Of a DNA stretch of 64,000 bases, positions 11,757 to 22,891 are shown in pieces (position 1 is the stretch's first letter; the number at the start of each line of letters is the position of its first letter). The position numbers and the translations under genes were made by a program. Location: assembly GCA_918807975.1 (NCBI GenBank), contig OU964918.1, positions 55,660,477 through 55,724,476 of the forward strand, given 5' to 3'. The stretch is from Aplidium turbinatum (Eukaryota > Chordata > Ascidiacea > Aplousobranchia > Polyclinidae). The notes beneath the pieces are model-generated. The model was not told the origin of the DNA and ran no database searches. It was given only the letters and a program-made list of their open reading frames with translations.

Positions 11757-14700
11757 AGTGCCTCTGACAGGTAAATAAATTTGCGAAATTTACCTAAGAT
11801 ACCAAAAAGGTGACACTAAAAAACTTCCCTGACCAGAAAATTGTAAAAAATATCAACAGGCTACTAAGTTACACGCTTGCAAACTTTCGTTGACATCGGC
11901 GATTCTGACACTCATTTTTTTGCGAAAATAAAAACGGCAACATCTCTGTGACGTCACCGTAAGCTGGAAGGATACATCTGTGGTGACTGGTGACTTGGTT
12001 AGGTATAGTACGGCTACTGCAAAACGTGAATGTGTTGGGCTCTGTTGGTCTAAAGCATGTGCAAATTAAGAATTACCGAAATAGAAAAGTGAGCTTACTA
12101 TTACTACCAGGTTTTGATCAAAAAGGTTGAGTTTATTTTTTTATCAAGTAACAGCATCTCAATTCAATTGAAATTGCAGTTTCATAGGGCTACAATTTTG
12201 ATACTTTTTTATTTGTTCTAATCTGGCTATAGCCATTTGCAGTGTAACAACAGTATCTCACAAACAGTAGGCTACCTTTAATTTATGGTTGAGGCAATGC
12301 CTAAAAATTGTTGTTCATGTGTATTGCTGTATTTAAAAATATCTATCCAGAATTTCCTTGCCAACTGAAAGTATTAAATGCAATAATTCTCATTGTTCAG
12401 ATGCTTCTCATGTTGCCTCAATAGACTCTTTCTATAATATATATTATAACTGATGGTCTCAAAGCAGCTTCTGATAAAATCTTTGTTGATGTAAAGAAGA
12501 AATGTAACATATTTTCTGTTCCTGGTTGGAATAATCGTGTTAAGCAAGCTCATGCTACTGCCAGAGAAAGTTACATCATGTAGGTAAAAAATGGGAAACA
12601 GTGAAATGGTTACCTATATAAGTTGGTGCAGAGCAAACAAAAGGAGTTTAAAAAAGCCTTTCACCGTTGTTTGTAATCATGCCTCTGAACAACATAGAGC
12701 AAATGTGCTTGCCTCAGCACTCAACTTGGACAGCTCACATAAGTCATTTTGGCAGAAAGTAAAAAAGTCTACTTGCAAAAAGAGTTCTCTTCCTGTAAAT
12801 GTTGGTGGAGCAAAAAGTCCTGAAGCAATTACTGAGATGTGAAAACATCATTACAGCTCCTTGCTAAATTCTAGCAAAACCAACACTGAAAAAGAATTTG
12901 TTAACTCATGTATATATTTCTTCTAGGGATAAATATTACAACTTTTGTTGCAACATGGACACAATTGGTTCCTTGCTTGTCAAACTGACATTAAACCGCG
13001 CTGCTGGTGCTGACAAAATTTCAGCTGAACATATTGTTTATGCTGATTATTCGTTTTTATATTAGTGTACCTTGCTTTTTAATATGTGTCTTAGTCATGG
13101 CACTGTACCAAATTCTTGCTTGATAACTGTCTTAGTCCCAATTGTAAAGAATTTGAATGGCGACATTCAAGATTAAGGTAACTATAGACTTATTGCTCTA
13201 GCCACAGTAATCTCAAAACTGTTTGAATGTTTTATTTGAATCATCTATTGCCTTTCTTGAATACCAGTGACAATCAATTTGGGTTTAAGTCTGGTCATAG
13301 TACTGACATGAGTGTTTTTTATTAAAACAACCAGTGTCCTCTTATATCAGTCATGACACTCACTGTATATTCTGTCTTTTTGGATGCTTCAAAAGCCTTC
13401 GACAAAGTCAATCATCATTTATTGTTTAAAACGCTTATCACACGTAACGTGCCTACTGCCTATCTGGTTTGTTCGCTTATTGGAATACTGGTGACCTTTG
13501 TGCCTTTATAATAAAAAAACCATGCAAGTGAGGTGGGAAGGTCACCTGTGCCAATCATTTAGGCTACTGTGTCCAACGGAGTCTGACAAGGTGGGGTGTT
13601 CAGCCCCTATCCTTTTGCCGTATATATTAATCAGCTTTCTTATGTCAATAAAACAAAAGTTGGTTGCTATGTTGGCAACTCTTGTCTAAATCATATTATG
13701 TTTCCTGATGACATTTGCTGCATCTCGCCTAGTTTGTGTGGCTTTAAAAATTTGTTAGATGTTTGCCACAAGTATGCCGTTGAACATGAAATTACTTTCA
13801 ATTCTAAAAAGTCATTTGGTATGTTATTCTCCCCAAAAAACGTTTATCTTTTACGTGCTCCTCTGCTACATCTAGGTAAATCTGAAATTGTGTTCACAGA
13901 CTCTATAAAATACCTGGGTGTATTTATTGATAGTTCTCAGATGAAAATTATGTTTCAAGGCAAGTACGCTCTCAGTATTGTGCTGCAAATAATGCAAAAT
14001 CTCAATTTTTCTAAATGCTCACCCACTGTAAAAAACAGTTTATTTCGTTCTTATTGTATGTTGTTTTACTTATCCAAGTTGTGGAACAAGTTTAGATCTT
14101 CTAGTATAAAACAATTACGTGTTGCTTACAATGACTCTTTCAGAATATTGCACAATTTGCCTCGTTAGGTCAGTGCCCGTGAATATCAAGTAATGAATAA
14201 TGTAACTACGTTTGATGCTTTATTGAGGAAAAAACATGTTTTCGTTTATTAACCGATTGCATACACTCCTCAAATCGCTTTATATCAGACATGATGTCAT
14301 CTGATTGTTTTTATCGTTCTGAATGCTTTCAATTCTTCCAACGCTCATTGTATGTAAATTTGTAACAGTAGATAGCCTATTTAGTGAGCTTTTAAACCGA
14401 CGGCATCCAAGGTGGCTCTCTGTGATCTTTGTGCATTTTCAGCTTGTGTATTACAGTATTTCGTTGTTTTGTTTTCGATGTGGACAGCTTTGTCTGACGC
14501 AAATAAATAAATATGTGACAGTGTCAGTGACAAAGATCGTGTGTTTTCTTTTCACGCTTTCCCACAAAACAAGGTGCTGAGAAGAAAATGGTCGAAGTTT
14601 TCTTCAAGTGTTCGAAAGTAGGATGGGCCATACAAAACTAGTCATATATGTTCTCTTCACTTCACTAAAGATGATTTTGTTAATACCACTAAAGTAAAAA

Positions 14701-15363
14701 TGGGCTTGAGCAAACTTTACATTTTGAAGAAATCTGCCATAGGCTACCATCTATAAAAGCAAAGATGCAACCTGTTGCTGATGATGATTTCAGCACTTCT
14801 AAACAACAACTTTTACAAAAACGTACCCTTGTACAGGTAAACTAGGCTTTTACATGTATAGACTCTGCTATGTACGTACTGAGGGCACATCATGAGAGAG
14901 AGAGAACTTTTATTTATTTTTGAATAGTGATGATGAATTTAATATGAATGATGATTCGTACAATTTCTTCATTTTTCACTTCAAGTATATTTTAGGTTTT
15001 GTAGGAACGTATCCAGTACAGTTTTATTAAACTGTAAAAAACAACAGATCTTTGAAAAAAGCAACCGCTTGTATGATACCAACTCCGACTAAACTGTGAT
15101 CCAGCAATTACATCTAGGAAACGTATGTTTCATCCGTCGCTAAGAACGCCGACTTAGGATGACGTAATACCACCAAAGTCATCCCAGAGCAGTGAAATAT
15201 GGAGTTTCGCCTGTGGTGGCGCTGCGGAGCCGTCGTTTGATGTAAATTACGCCCTAACCAGTCGAGCTACGAGGTTAAGGTTAAAAAGTTCGCTAAATAT
15301 GATTCTGCGCAAGGAAATGCTTTAAAAAGTTACTATACTTGGATCCAACCTGTCAGGGGCACT
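11757..15363. mobile_element. Second TTAA-flanked element abutting piggyBac
   Basis: The ends are 16-bp inverted repeats AGTGCCTCTGACAGGT (11757-11772) and ACCTGTCAGGGGCACT (15348-15363), one mismatch. TTAA flanks both sides (11753-11756, shared with the piggyBac, and 15364-15367). TTAA target use suggests a piggyBac- or Kolobok-type non-autonomous element. No transposase of its own is visible; it carries a decayed LINE at 12.4-14.2 kb. Outer flanks of this element and of the piggyBac both belong to the Polinton capsid gene, so the two sit in tandem in that gene. Confidence 0.8.
12440..14250 (+). pseudogene. Decayed LINE reverse transcriptase, CR1/L2-like
   Basis: Frame fragments include a region with SVFLDASKAFDKVNHHLLFK (about 13373-13432), a 190-aa frame 13596-14168 with the active-site motif FPDD (13701-13712, a change from YADD/FADD), SIKYLGVFID, and LWNKFRSSSIKQLRVAYNDS ending FRILHNLPR. 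This order (RT palm, then the conserved RLRVAYN segment) is that of CR1/L2-type LINEs. Many stops and frameshifts split it, and the endonuclease part is not recognisable. It lies inside the TTAA-flanked element and is inactive. The clade is from memory of similar sequences. Confidence 0.75.
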
Positions 15364-15367
15364 TTAA

Positions 15368-16150
15368 CTGCGAGTCTGTGTCCGAGTCCTGGTATTTGTT
15401 CGCAGCATCCATGAAACTCATATACGATCTTGTGTAGCTTCTGTTCCCTGGATTGAAATTACACTCAAATTCACGTTCAGGATATTGTTGAGAATTGATC
15501 ATACAACTGATTCTTCACAAGTTTGCTTTGTCGAAAACCATATTGTTCATGTTTTGATTCATCTCGTTCTGCTGATTGAAAGGCAACAAAAATGTGTCGA
15601 GCAAGTTCAGACCCTGACTGAGTTGTGATTCTCCATGTTGTGTTTACATGAGTTGCTTGAAATTGTTTTTGATACACTTTGATTTGTTTAAAATATAAGT
15701 TTTTTAGATGACCTTGTCGAGTTCAGTTTGCATTTCTAGATTTGGAACCACTTTTGGCACCCAAAGACTCATGTGACTGATGTTAAACTTCCCATCTGTG
15801 ACTCCTACTGCTTTCATGATTGCATTCGAAGCCAGATTTTTTCTTAAATTTAATGTGTGTTTGACCCCTCGAAAAACTTTGTCAATATCTCTGCAAAATC
15901 CGAAAATCTGTGACAGCGGGTGGAGTACTTGGACTTGTTTGTTTCCCGTTGTGATTTTTTGTCTAGCTGTAAATCATCGGTTTGCAACTGCATTCTTGTT
16001 GATTCTTTCAATTATCGCTTTAACACCATCTCTTATAGCAGCTGGGTTTGCATCGTCTGCGACAACACCAACTAAATTTGAACAATAGGACTTGCTCCAG
16101 CGTTTCCAGTGTCCCGAAACCAAAAGAAATTTGAGGCTGTTGATCTACTG
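15368..16150 (-). pseudogene. Polinton capsid protein, middle piece (fossil)
   Basis: Minus-strand translations contain RDDYSRSTASNFFWFRDTGN (16.08-16.14 kb), a KVFRGVKHTLNLRKNLAS segment (15.8-15.9 kb) and TTWRITTQSGSELARHIFVA (15.6 kb), all typical of Polinton capsid proteins. The piece is bounded by the TTAA at 15364-15367 on one side and the LINE insertion at 16160 on the other. Fossil. Confidence 0.7.
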
Positions 16151-17247
16151 TAATCATCTCTCTCTTGGACTACTACCTTAACGCGGTGAGAGAGTTTCAG
16201 TGCCTCGATGACCTCTAGAGCAGTACTAGCAGGAGCATCTGCTCCTGGTAAGGTCACCCATGCCAGGTTGGTCGAAAGGTAGAGGCCAGACAAAACGTAG
16301 TCCCTCGACCAGGGCAGGAGAGCTCTCTAGTCCAGTAAGACTATCTCCTAGTGATGGTGTCACAAAATCAAACCACTCTCTTCCAACCTGCCATGAGTCA
16401 GCATGGAAGCAGTACGGCTCGTGAAATCACATGGGTAAAAACAAATGAAATCAACACAGCACCGAAACCCGAATCTCTCAGATTTTAGTGAAAATTACAT
16501 GATTTGAAGCCCTGTAACAAAAAATCATTTTCCCAAAATTTTGTCTTTCTACGTCAAGTACTTTTCGAGATAGAGTGATTTGAAATTTTAGTCATTTTCA
16601 CCACTTGATGGCGCCATTTTTCACATTTTAACCCATATCTCGGCCAATTTTCATTGTAGACACATGGTTGATAGCTCATTTAAAAGGTAATTTTAAGCTC
16701 TACCAATCTATCTAAAAATAATGAAACTTTATTTAATAATGAAAGAGGAATGTTGTGTTCTTGGTTGTAAACTTCCGACAAGCATAGCAAAAATATATAT
16801 TTTCAAAATCAAAATTTTTTTTATTTTTTTTTAAATTTGATTCTTCTTCTACAGCCATGCAAAATATTGTGTTGTGTTTTGACCATTCTGTGTGTTTTTC
16901 AATCAATTCATTTTCCTTGCTCTAACAATTCACCATAGTTTGCTCTGCATGACATTGTATATAGCCTATTAGGATGCATTGTATAGCCTATCTTGTCTGT
17001 ACTGTAGCTATCTTGAAAGGACACTAGGCAAGGGGCATGCATGGTATGTGGATTTCAGGTTGTCATATACAATGCAGTGTGCCTTCTAGATTCTAGAATC
17101 TTGATCTACTGAAACAATGTTTGCTTTCTACTACAAAACTATCAGTCAGATGTAAAAATATATTACCTATTGGCTATTGCATAGTTTGCGCTGGTTAAGC
17201 CAGCATAAAATCGATAGCCATGATGTTTGGCAACGCATTAAATACGG

Positions 17248-18649
17248 TTGTGTTCTTTCCATCGTGCAAACAGTGCTTCAAAAGTTAATTTGAATCATTT
17301 CTTTACAATAGTTAGCTACAAACACCTACTTGCCCGCCTAGCTTGCAACCCTGCTCAGTGCTCAACCAAAATGTTTTCTTGGACTAGCCTATGCGATAAA
17401 TGTAGTCATATCAATGACCTTAAACGTATGATCACGGAAATATTTGAAGAAAACCTGCTCGTTGATTCAATCACATACAAAGCATGGTTGTCTGTTGAAA
17501 TAAATAAATAAAACAACTGAACTGTTGACCGCACACATTTGGAAACCTTAATAGACCCCTAGACAAATTTGTAGAGAGCCTGTTGGAAAAACTATGGATC
17601 CTTCAAAGACATGATTTTATAGCTAAGCAACAATCTGCAAGTTTGAAGCAAATGAAACAACAAATTGATGGCTCTGTTATAATTTTGGATGTTTTTGCTG
17701 AAAATTACTCTTTTTTTGTACAAGATGCTGCTCAAAGTTATCATTGGACATGAACAAATATGCAGGCTACCGTTCACCCATTGTAATTTACCACAATTTC
17801 CCTACTGCTGAAGATCCATCTACAGTACCTCTCTGAAACACATTTGTTTGGCCCTAATTTCTGATACTCTTCAACACAATGCACTGTTCACACCTTTCAA
17901 CGTCATCTATTCAAATATTTGCAATCTTTTAAGTTTCTTGTAAAACAGGCAATCTATTTTACCATCACATGGAAAAGGCCGCTGTGATGGAGTAGGAGGT
18001 ACCATAAAACACTTGGCTGCCAAAGCCAGCCTACAAAGAGTATCTGATGACCACATTCAAACACCAACGCAACTTTTTGTTTGGGCAGAAAAGAGCTTAA
18101 CAATTATAATAAGTGAAATGTTTGTATGTTGAAGATGAAGAAATTAAACGACATGCATCGGACCTTGAAGAAAAGTTTTCCTATGCAAACCCGATTCCAG
18201 GTACACAAAAATTACATTTCTTTGAACCACTGACGAAATCTACTGAGAAGCTGATAGTCAAAGAATATTCATCGTCATCCAATTTTTCCACCGTAACAAT
18301 CAACAACAAACACAGTTCAAAAATTTTACAATGGGAAGAAATTACCTCATATATATGTTACTATGGGTATTGTGTGTATGAGAAGAATTGGTGGCTAGCA
18401 TATGTTTAGAAGAAGTTCATGAGTAATGACGAGCTTGAACTAAAATTTCTGCATCTACATTCCACATGGTACTGTATCATCATATTCATTGCCAAGAAAA
18501 GATGGTGTTCTGATAGTGCCACGCAATTCTCTATTTTCATCAGTGGATCCTTAAACTACTGCAAGCTCTGGAAGGACATATTCCCTCACCAACAACGAGT
18601 TGTTGCATGCCAAACAGATGCTAGCTTTAAAAATTCAATTGCAACTTGA
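17248..18649 (+). pseudogene. Decayed transposase-like protein with HGKGxCDGVGG motif
   Basis: Segments in different plus-strand frames, in order: ARLACNPAQ...LCDKCSHINDLKRMITEIFE (17.3-17.5 kb), ILDVFAENYSFFVQDAAQSY (about 17.68-17.74 kb), HGKGRCDGVGGTIKHLAAKA (17968-18027), then FSYANPIPGTQKLHFFEPLT and KILQWEEITSYIC (18.1-18.4 kb). The gene is broken by several frameshifts and stops. LDVFAENY and CDGVGG are candidate acidic catalytic sites of a DDE-type transposase. Similar predicted proteins are, from memory, widespread but unnamed in invertebrate genomes. Location between long inverted repeats supports a transposase role. Confidence 0.6.
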
Positions 18650-18670
18650 ACAGTGAACTAACGTGTAATG

Positions 18671-19262
18671 CAGTGTTCCCACCAAAGTCAGTTATTTAGG
18701 TAAAATATGTATTTTAAGCAATATTCTAGGACTAAATCTAAAAGTTTTAAAGGTTTTGTGCAACTTAGAACTTTCATTTGAAATCAATCACCAAATCAAT
18801 TCTGTTGATTAGGAGGTGTGTCTACGTCATTTGGTGGGCATAGCCCTATACAGTCCCGGTACTTTCTACTTTGCATGCAAATTAACAGTACGATCACGAT
18901 AACAAAGATTCAGTGTTCGTACTTTTGGCATACTGGTACTCGATTTTCGTGGTTTAAAATGAAAGTTAATGCATTGCTATGAAATAGCTGCTGCTTGGAA
19001 TTTGTGCCAGAACTTTTGTTTTCGCGATAATGTTACAATTTTGCATGCAAAGTATAGAGCCATGCCCACCCAATGACGTAAGCACACCTCCTAATCGCCA
19101 AAATTGATTTGATGATTGCTTCCAATCAAATAAAGTTGCATAAGTTTCATTGGCATGTTTGTAAAGTGTGGATTTTTTGGTATTTTATAAACTACAGTTA
19201 GCTTTGAGTGGATTTCCCCTGTAACAGAAATTAATATTATTAAAACCTTGGAGGGAACACTG
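18671..19262. mobile_element. hAT MITE with 8-bp target duplication
   Basis: The ends are CAGTGTTCCCACCAAAG (18671) and CTTGGAGGGAACACTG (to 19262), flanked by GTGTAATG (18663-18670) and ATGTAATG (19263-19270), 7 of 8 matching. Inverted similarity extends inward past GATTAGGAGGTGTG and ACGTCATT. It has no coding capacity. It is nested in the long-repeat transposon, downstream of the transposase remnant. Confidence 0.85.
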
Positions 19263-20340
19263 ATGTAATGTATGTATATTGCACATTTTTGACTTGTTCA
19301 AATAAAGTGACCAGCTTTTACTGTTTGGATATTTTTTTAGTAGTCTAGTAGCGAGTTATGTCCACTAAAATTATTTATATTTGCTTATAGTTAACCTCTG
19401 AAGGTAACGGTGGACAATGTCATTGCTTAATCATGAATTTTTATCATTATATCTTGGCTATTGGATTTCATCTTTAGAACCTACAAAAAGCTATGTTGTA
19501 TAATATTATTTAAAGATTTCCTGACACACGCAATACAAACTGCTACAGTAGCCAACTTCATTCCTCAAGCTGAATTTGAATTTTTCAAAATGTTGCAGCA
19601 TTGCAAAAATATAGAAATAATTTAAATCATCTGCCTCTGTATAACTCCCAGTCTCTTCTTGCTTAATTATATCAAAGACACACTGTATGAAGAGTTGAAG
19701 ACCTCCTCTTCATCGACGTTGTACTTATTTATAATTAAGATATCTCAGCATTTAGCTTGTTACTAATTCCCATGTAAGTTATCCTGCAGATACGTATAAA
19801 AAAATTAGTAAGGATAAACAAAACAAAAAAAATTGACTAAGGAAAATAAAATTATTAAAAAACACACAGAATGGTCAAAACACAACGCAATATTTTGCAT
19901 GGCTGTAGAAGAAGAATCAAATTTTTAAAAAAATAAAAAAAAATTTGATTTTGAAAATATATATTTTTGCTGTGCTCGTCGGAAGTTTACAACCAAGAAC
20001 ACAACATTCCTCTTTCATTATTAAATAAAGTTTCATTATTTTTAGATAGATTGATAGAGCTTAAAATTACCTTTCAAATGAGCTATCAACCATGTCTCTA
20101 CAATAAAAATTGGCCGAGATATGGGTTAAAATGTGAAAAATGGCGCCATCAAGTGGTGAAAATGACTAAAATTTCAAATCACTCTATCTCGAAAAGTACT
20201 CGATGTAGAAAGACAAAATTTTGGGAAAATGATTTTTTCATACATTTTTACTAATGATGTGATTTTCATCACAATCGGTGTCGTCGAGGTTTTAAAATGC
20301 AAAATTTTGTGTTGATTTCATTTGTTTTCACCCACATGGA

Positions 20341-20827
20341 ATAATATGTCAACCAATAGTATCGCAACAAACTGAAAGCAAAAATTTTCAACACCTACGT
20401 TTTACCAGTCGTGCTGTACGGTCTTGAATGCGTAAATTGGACCTCATCAACAATGAAAAAACTCACTACCTTCCAAAATCACATCATGAAAAGCATGACC
20501 AACAAAAGGTTACTTGATCACACAAAAATAGAAGATCTTCTAACTATGACAAAACTACATCCAATTGCAGCAATTATAAAATCAAAAGTTTTAAAACTGT
20601 TCGGCCACACTAAAAGATCACAATTCGGAATCAGCAAAGTTTGCACAGAAGGCAAAGTAGAAGGAAAAAGAAAACGTGGCAGACAACCAAAACGATGGCA
20701 AAACAACATTCAATCATGGACCGGACTCCACTTGACGACACTGGGCGAGTTGGCCCAAAATCGCCCCTCTTGGAAGCAAATAAGCCATGTTGATGCGCAA
20801 TCTGCCGCAGGCGGAGATAACGACTGA
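20341..20827 (+). pseudogene. LINE ORF2 C-terminal fragment
   Basis: The plus-strand frame reads NTYVLPVVLYGLECVNWTSS, then VLKLFGHTKRS, GKRKRGRQPKRWQNNIQSWT and LTTLGELAQNRPSWKQ, ending at TGA 20825-20827. This is the typical post-RT C-terminal domain of a common LINE type, in which GRQ..RW.D.I..W and LA.DR..W recur. The reverse transcriptase itself is missing. The clade is not named with confidence. Confidence 0.75.
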
Positions 20828-20839
20828 TGAATCATCTGA

Positions 20840-21150
20840 AAACATATTGTATTAAGAATTTGTACTTGCTTGCAGGAGATTATTATTAACCTCGTCAATG
20901 ATTTGATTGTTGACAAGATATTGAGCAGACTGAAACAGAGACCATCCGTTATTAACCATGGACACCACATCGTTTTCAGCGTAATTAGTATCAGCGTTTG
21001 TTTGGAGTCTTCCACAAATTTCCAACACAGCTTTGTGAGGTAATAAAAACACATAATTATCTTTAGTTTCAAACATATGATTGTCTTTGTTTACATCAAC
21101 GTCGCGTGGAAGGTATTCAATGTATTCGTATTCCTGAATTGAATCATCTT
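20840..21150 (-). pseudogene. Polinton capsid protein, N-terminal piece (fossil)
   Basis: Minus-strand translation reads YIEYLPRDVDVNKDNHMFET, then NYVFLLPHKAVLEICGRLQT and AENDVVSMVNNGWSLFQSAQ, typical of the N-terminal half of Polinton capsid proteins. It is separated from the middle piece by the LINE/transposon insertion at 16160-20829. Fossil. Confidence 0.7.
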
Positions 21151-21159
21151 CCAGATTTT

Positions 21160-21640
21160 ATTCTGAAATTTTAAGTATGTCGTTTACTATTTTCATTGTC
21201 CTTTATTATAATTGACCAGATTTTTGATTCCTGGGTGTAATAATAAACTTTTTAATCTCGGAAATTGCCAAAGGAGCAGTGAGTTTTTTTTAAGTCAGAT
21301 AGATTTCTGTTGATTATTTTACTTCCAAAACTGATGACCTTCTTGACCTTATCATAAACATTTTTAAGCAAATTTCCACCAATGATTTTTCTTTTTTCAA
21401 ATCTTTTGTTTCAGTAATTTTTTATGAAATGTATTCTTGAGTGTTCAGTTTACGCATTTTAATGCTTAATTCCCGTTTGAAAATTTCATTTAGTATGCCT
21501 TTAAGCATCCAGTAATAATGCGCATTGTCTCGTTCAGGCAGGCGTCTAATTTTTTGGTATGCTTGCTGCGACACCATGCCGGAGCTGCGTATTCCTCTGC
21601 ACTGTAGGCGAGCGCCTTCAATGAACACATTCAATAAAAC
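21160..21640 (-). pseudogene. Unidentified Polinton-associated frame (fossil)
   Basis: Minus-strand fragments read RRLPERDNAHYYWMLKGILN, then EIFKRELSIKMRKLNTQEYI, and APLAISEIKKFIITPRNQKS nearer 21250. Orientation and position directly ahead of the capsid piece suggest it belongs to the same Polinton. I do not recognise the family. Confidence 0.35.
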
Positions 21641-22140
21641 ATTGCACTTTCAGGACGAAAACAAAAGTAAACTGCTATTTGCTACGTCAGCGATATTGGC
21701 CAGTGAGCTAATGAAGAAAATAGCTTTTGTACTTTGAACGCAGTTACTTTGTTTCACAATCGTCAATGCTGTCAAAAGAACGATATGGATTCCTATAGAC
21801 AAATTATGGAGGTACTTATCTTCTGTTTCAGGCTACATATTAGGCTAATCAACCTTTTCCTTTAACTATTGTATTCATGTCGGATAGGGCAACTTATGCA
21901 ACGAGGATTGGATGAAACTTGTGGTGTGTTATACAAAGCAAAAATTTTATGCCATTTTTATTGCTTCCTGTTACTTTTTCATTTTAAGACTAAAGGATGT
22001 ACTTTATGATCACAGGAAGTAGTGTTAGAGGTTTACTGCAAGAAAAGGAGTTAAAAGATGATTGTGAGGCGAAGTTCAAAGAGTGGAAGAAACTAATACA
22101 TTGATCAATGTCAACTTTCGAAAATATATCTATTATCCTA
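21641..22140. other. Intergenic, nothing recognised
   Basis: No gene, transposon end or repeat was recognised between the Polinton remnants and the MITE at 22141. Confidence 0.5.
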
Positions 22141-22503
22141 AATCAAATATAGTTACTACTATCTGAATCCTTAACAGCGTGTTTTACCCAAAAGAATGGA
22201 CGACGGGATGGACGACAAATGGCTCCTCGTGCCCCATCCTGTGAGTACCATCTGCTTTCAACCAGATGAGAAACGAAATTTGTCAACAAGGAGCCTCCAC
22301 CCGAACGGCACAGCTGCAAGGGGCAATTGATAAGTTCAGACGCCCCACTATTCTGCAGCTCAACATAGAAGGCTACACAACAAGCAAGACCAAATTTGTG
22401 GAGCAGCTTGCCCATACCAACCGGGCACTCGTCATCCTCCTCCAGGAGACCCACTGCACTTCTGCAGATAGGCTAGCTATTCCCAACTACACGCTAGCCG
22501 GGT

Positions 22504-22891
22504 CGCGAAATTTTTTTTCCCACGAGATTTCTGTCTCATTGATTTTAGTCACTCTAAAAGTAAGATTTTCCGAAAGTGTTTTGAGAGATTGGTTGATTCA
22601 GATTGCGAAATAAATATTTGCTAATGAAATTGTGCAATGATAATAAAATATAAGCTTTCCCTAACCCTACTTTTTTTGAAAAGCTCTTGTGCACCGCAAA
22701 AATTAATTTAAAGAAAAAAAAAGTTTGACTTCGACGGGCGTTGAACCCTCGTTCTCACGATCACTAGGCAGAGGATGAAACCACTGAACCAACCGTGCCA
22801 ACGAGAAAATGTTGCATTCACACGGTTTTAATACAAACTTTTACCAAAATATGTAAATGAGACAGAAATCTCGTGGGAAAAAATTTTTCGC
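22504..22891. mobile_element. MITE with 8-bp target duplication and internal tRNA-like sequence
   Basis: The inverted ends are GCGAAATTTTTTTTCCCACG (from 22505) and CGTGGGAAAAAATTTTTCGC (to 22891), extending through AGATTTCTGTCTCAT. AGCCGGGT flanks both sides exactly (22496-22503 and 22892-22899). Removing the element leaves the LINE endonuclease frame continuous in phase. The interior holds a tRNA-like sequence on the minus strand (22727-22800). The 8-bp duplication is hAT-like, although the end sequence is not the usual CAGTG. Confidence 0.85.
22727..22800 (-). other. tRNA-like sequence inside a MITE
   Basis: The minus strand reads GGCACGGTTGGTTCAGTGG (A-box-like), with GAGGGTTCAACGCCC (B-box-like GGTTCAANNCC) about 40 bases downstream. 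Length and box spacing are tRNA-like, but no clean anticodon stem or acceptor pairing can be drawn, so this is a tRNA relic and not a working tRNA gene. It could supply an internal RNA polymerase III promoter. Confidence 0.5.

Larger units (their letters stand above)
16430..20338 (+). mobile_element. DNA transposon with ~470-bp terminal inverted repeats, family unassigned
   Basis: The left arm (about 16430-16899) and right arm (about 19858-20338) are long near-identical inverted repeats. Both begin CATG..GGGT, then AAAACAAATGAAATCAACAC, and share ATGGCGCCATTTTTCACATT further in. The interior encodes a decayed transposase-like protein (17.25-18.65 kb) containing the motif HGKGRCDGVGGTIK. I did not find a clear target duplication. 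The combination of very long inverted repeats with this motif does not match a superfamily I can name. A hAT MITE (18671-19262) is nested inside. Confidence 0.8.
16160..20829 (+). mobile_element. LINE remnant (5' end plus 3' ORF end) with internal transposon
   Basis: AATCATCT occurs at 16152-16159 and 20830-20837, an 8-bp target duplication. The first 270 bp (GACCTCTAGAGCAGTACTAG, CATGCCAGGTTGGTCGAAAG region) look like the 5' untranslated region of a LINE, and 20341-20827 encodes a LINE C terminus. Only about 0.75 kb of LINE is left: the whole middle is missing, and a DNA transposon (16430-20338) occupies the junction. The LINE is inserted in the Polinton capsid gene. Confidence 0.7.
1400..21640 (-). 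mobile_element. Polinton/Maverick-type element, fossil, split by nested insertions
   Basis: Minus-strand protein remnants of one element lie in order, from high to low coordinate: an unidentified protein (21.2-21.6 kb), capsid protein (20.8-21.15, 15.37-16.15 and 5.03-5.26 kb), small virion-type segments (4.4-5.0 kb), adenovirus-like cysteine protease (2.86-3.5 kb), a phospholipase-A2-like motif and a retroviral-type integrase (about 1.4-2.7 kb). Protease, integrase and capsid together are diagnostic of Polintons. No DNA polymerase B or packaging ATPase was seen, so the element is partial or extends into unrecognised sequence. It is clearly broken, with many lesions besides the insertions. 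Ends are approximate because no terminal repeats were found. Confidence 0.75.

Noticed and set aside
22727-22800. A working tRNA gene
   Set aside because: The boxes are present, but acceptor and anticodon stems do not pair cleanly and it lies inside a MITE.
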